From: Alphaproteobacteria bacterium
GTDB taxonomy: Bacteria; Pseudomonadota; Alphaproteobacteria; UBA3830
Direction of reading: 5' to 3'
Assembly (NCBI GenBank): GCA_017416635.1
Contig: JAFQBQ010000117.1
Span: 1-15,002, forward strand
DNA length: 15,002 nt
Shown: piece after piece, positions 13,882-15,002 of the stretch
Layout: each line of letters starts with the position of its first letter
Numbering within the stretch: the stretch's first letter is position 1
The notes under the pieces: model-generated
What the model saw: the letters and a program-made list of their open reading frames with translations, nothing else
Databases searched by the model: none
What the model was told of the DNA's origin: nothing
Translations under genes and position numbers: made by a program

Positions 13882-15002
13882 CTACATTCTCAATGTGTAT
13901 ATCGAATGTCCATCGATATCATTTACCAGAATTATCGAATCCCCAACTTTTGCGAATTCTCTTTCTTGTACGACATCCGAAACTTGCTCAATCATCTTAT
14001 TCAAATCGAACTCTTTTTTCTTAATGACTGCCTGAACGCCGTTAATCATTCCAACCTGCCTTGCTGTTTCTTCCGAATTCGTGATTAAAACAATCGGACA
14101 TGACGGCCTTAACCTAGAGCACCTGGCAGCTGTTTCAAAAGAATCCGTATACAAAACTATACAACTTGCGCAGCCAAAATACGCACTATCTTTGGCAGCT
14201 TTGCATTTCGCATCTAAAACTGATTGCTGTGGAATTTGTGTATCTTCTTCCAATCGCCTTGTGCAGCTTGGATCTTTTTCGGTTTTTTCTATAATCTTGT
14301 GCATTATTTGCACAGCTTCAAATGGATATTTCCCGGAAGCAGACTCTGCCGACAACATCGTTGCATCAGCTCCCGAATATATTGCATAAGCTACGTCTGA
14401 CACTTCCGCTCTAGTCGGAGTAGGCATTGTAATCATTGACTCTAGCATTTGCGTTGCAACCACAACTGGACGTCCCAATCTGTGGCATGTATTGATAATG
14501 ATTCTTTGCGCTGCCGGAACCTCTTCGGGATTCATTTCCACTCCCAAATCTCCGCGAGCGACCATTACACCATCAGAAACCAAAGTGATTGGCGCGATAT
14601 CCTTAACCGCCAAAGGCTTTTCAATTTTAGACATTATCTTCGCCTTGCCTTTCACGAGATCTCTGACCTCTTCCACATCTTTTACATTCTGAACGAAAGA
14701 CAACGCTACCCAATCCACGCCAAGATCTAACGCAAAGCTCAAATCTTGCTTGTCTTTTTCTGTAAGTGCTGGTATCGGTAGAATTGCATCAGGAATATTT
14801 ACTCCTTTGTTGTTTGATATAAGCCCTCCGACGATAACTTTTGCTCTCAGTTCTTGATCATCGGAAGACAATAGTTCAAATCGCAACTTCCCATCATCTA
14901 CTAAAATTGTTACTCCCGGTTTAAGGACTTCCCAAATTTCCGGATGAGGCAAATAAACTCTTTTCGTATTTCCCGGGGTCGGATCCTGGTCGAAAATAAA
15001 TG
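13882..15002 (-). CDS. pyk: pyruvate kinase, C-terminal 372 residues (5' end beyond right edge)
   Basis: Last enzyme of glycolysis, converting phosphoenolpyruvate and ADP to pyruvate and ATP. The visible part begins in the B domain (DPTPG..., then VYLPHPEIWEVLKPG) and continues through the catalytic barrel: SKIEKPLAV with the catalytic lysine region at visible residues 124-132, ARGDLGVE at 148-155, TQMLESM, PTRAEVSDVAYA and MLSAESASGKYP. It ends with a C-terminal regulatory-type domain. Family members have about 470-490 residues, so roughly 110 are off the window. The frame stays open to 15002; an apparent TTG start at 14952 is internal. It is first of the group pyk, dsbA-like, surA, rsmA, with a 16-base gap to the next gene. 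Its product is the substrate of the Por complex encoded at the other end of the window. Confidence 0.95.
   Translation of the reverse strand, partial: FIFDQDPTPGNTKRVYLPHPEIWEVLKPGVTILVDDGKLRFELLSSDDQELRAKVIVGGLISNNKGVNIPDAILPIPALTEKDKQDLSFALDLGVDWVALSFVQNVKDVEEVRDLVKGKAKIMSKIEKPLAVKDIAPITLVSDGVMVARGDLGVEMNPEEVPAAQRIIINTCHRLGRPVVVATQMLESMITMPTPTRAEVSDVAYAIYSGADATMLSAESASGKYPFEAVQIMHKIIEKTEKDPSCTRRLEEDTQIPQQSVLDAKCKAAKDSAYFGCASCIVLYTDSFETAARCSRLRPSCPIVLITNSEETARQVGMINGVQAVIKKKEFDLNKMIEQVSDVVQEREFAKVGDSIILVNDIDGHSIYTLRM

Overview
The window reads as a compact piece of a low-GC alphaproteobacterial chromosome. Base composition is AT-rich throughout. LptD has the alphaproteobacterial TPCxxC...KRKSGFLLP signature, and pyruvate kinase has the DPTPG...RVYLPHPEI stretch I associate with that class. 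Dense packing, tail-to-tail overlapping genes and two small-molecule importers fit a host-associated lineage. An oxygen-sensitive pyruvate oxidoreductase operon points to an anaerobic or microaerobic life, for example a gut alphaproteobacterium or a symbiont of the Holosporales/Rhodospirillales type. The exact taxon is inference. No rRNA, tRNA, CRISPR array or insertion sequence was seen.

Left part (1-6000, all on the minus strand): the start of a sodium:solute symporter runs off the left edge. Next come an EamA/DMT-family transporter and a four-gene operon read porG-porA-porB-(GltD-like/ferredoxin fusion). The operon encodes a multi-subunit pyruvate:acceptor oxidoreductase. Its last gene carries both the two-cluster ferredoxin domain and an FAD/NAD(P) module, so the complex could pass electrons from pyruvate straight to NAD(P)+.

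Middle (6000-11002, plus strand): a 269-bp divergent spacer holds a short palindromic repeat of the GTCATTGCGAG type and a good sigma70-like promoter. The promoter drives lptF-lptG-lptD-ybaK, joined by 4-bp overlaps or a 2-bp gap. LptF and LptG form the membrane core of the LPS export ABC transporter and LptD is the outer-membrane LPS translocon. YbaK edits mischarged tRNA-Pro.

Right part (10992-15002, minus strand): a truncated pyk, a DsbA-like thiol oxidoreductase, surA and rsmA. SurA and a Dsb oxidase are the periplasmic factors that fold and oxidise LptD in model bacteria, so the two convergent blocks are linked in function. rsmA ends 11 bp inside the end of ybaK.

Three sigma70-like promoters of the form TTGAxT-17 bp-TAnnnT were found, before the symporter, lptF and surA. 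Several starts were set by Shine-Dalgarno sequence and gene overlap rather than by the longest open frame: porG, the GltD-like gene, lptG and lptD. The most interesting item is the pyruvate oxidoreductase with a GltD-type electron-transfer subunit. Nothing in the window is clearly a wholly new system.
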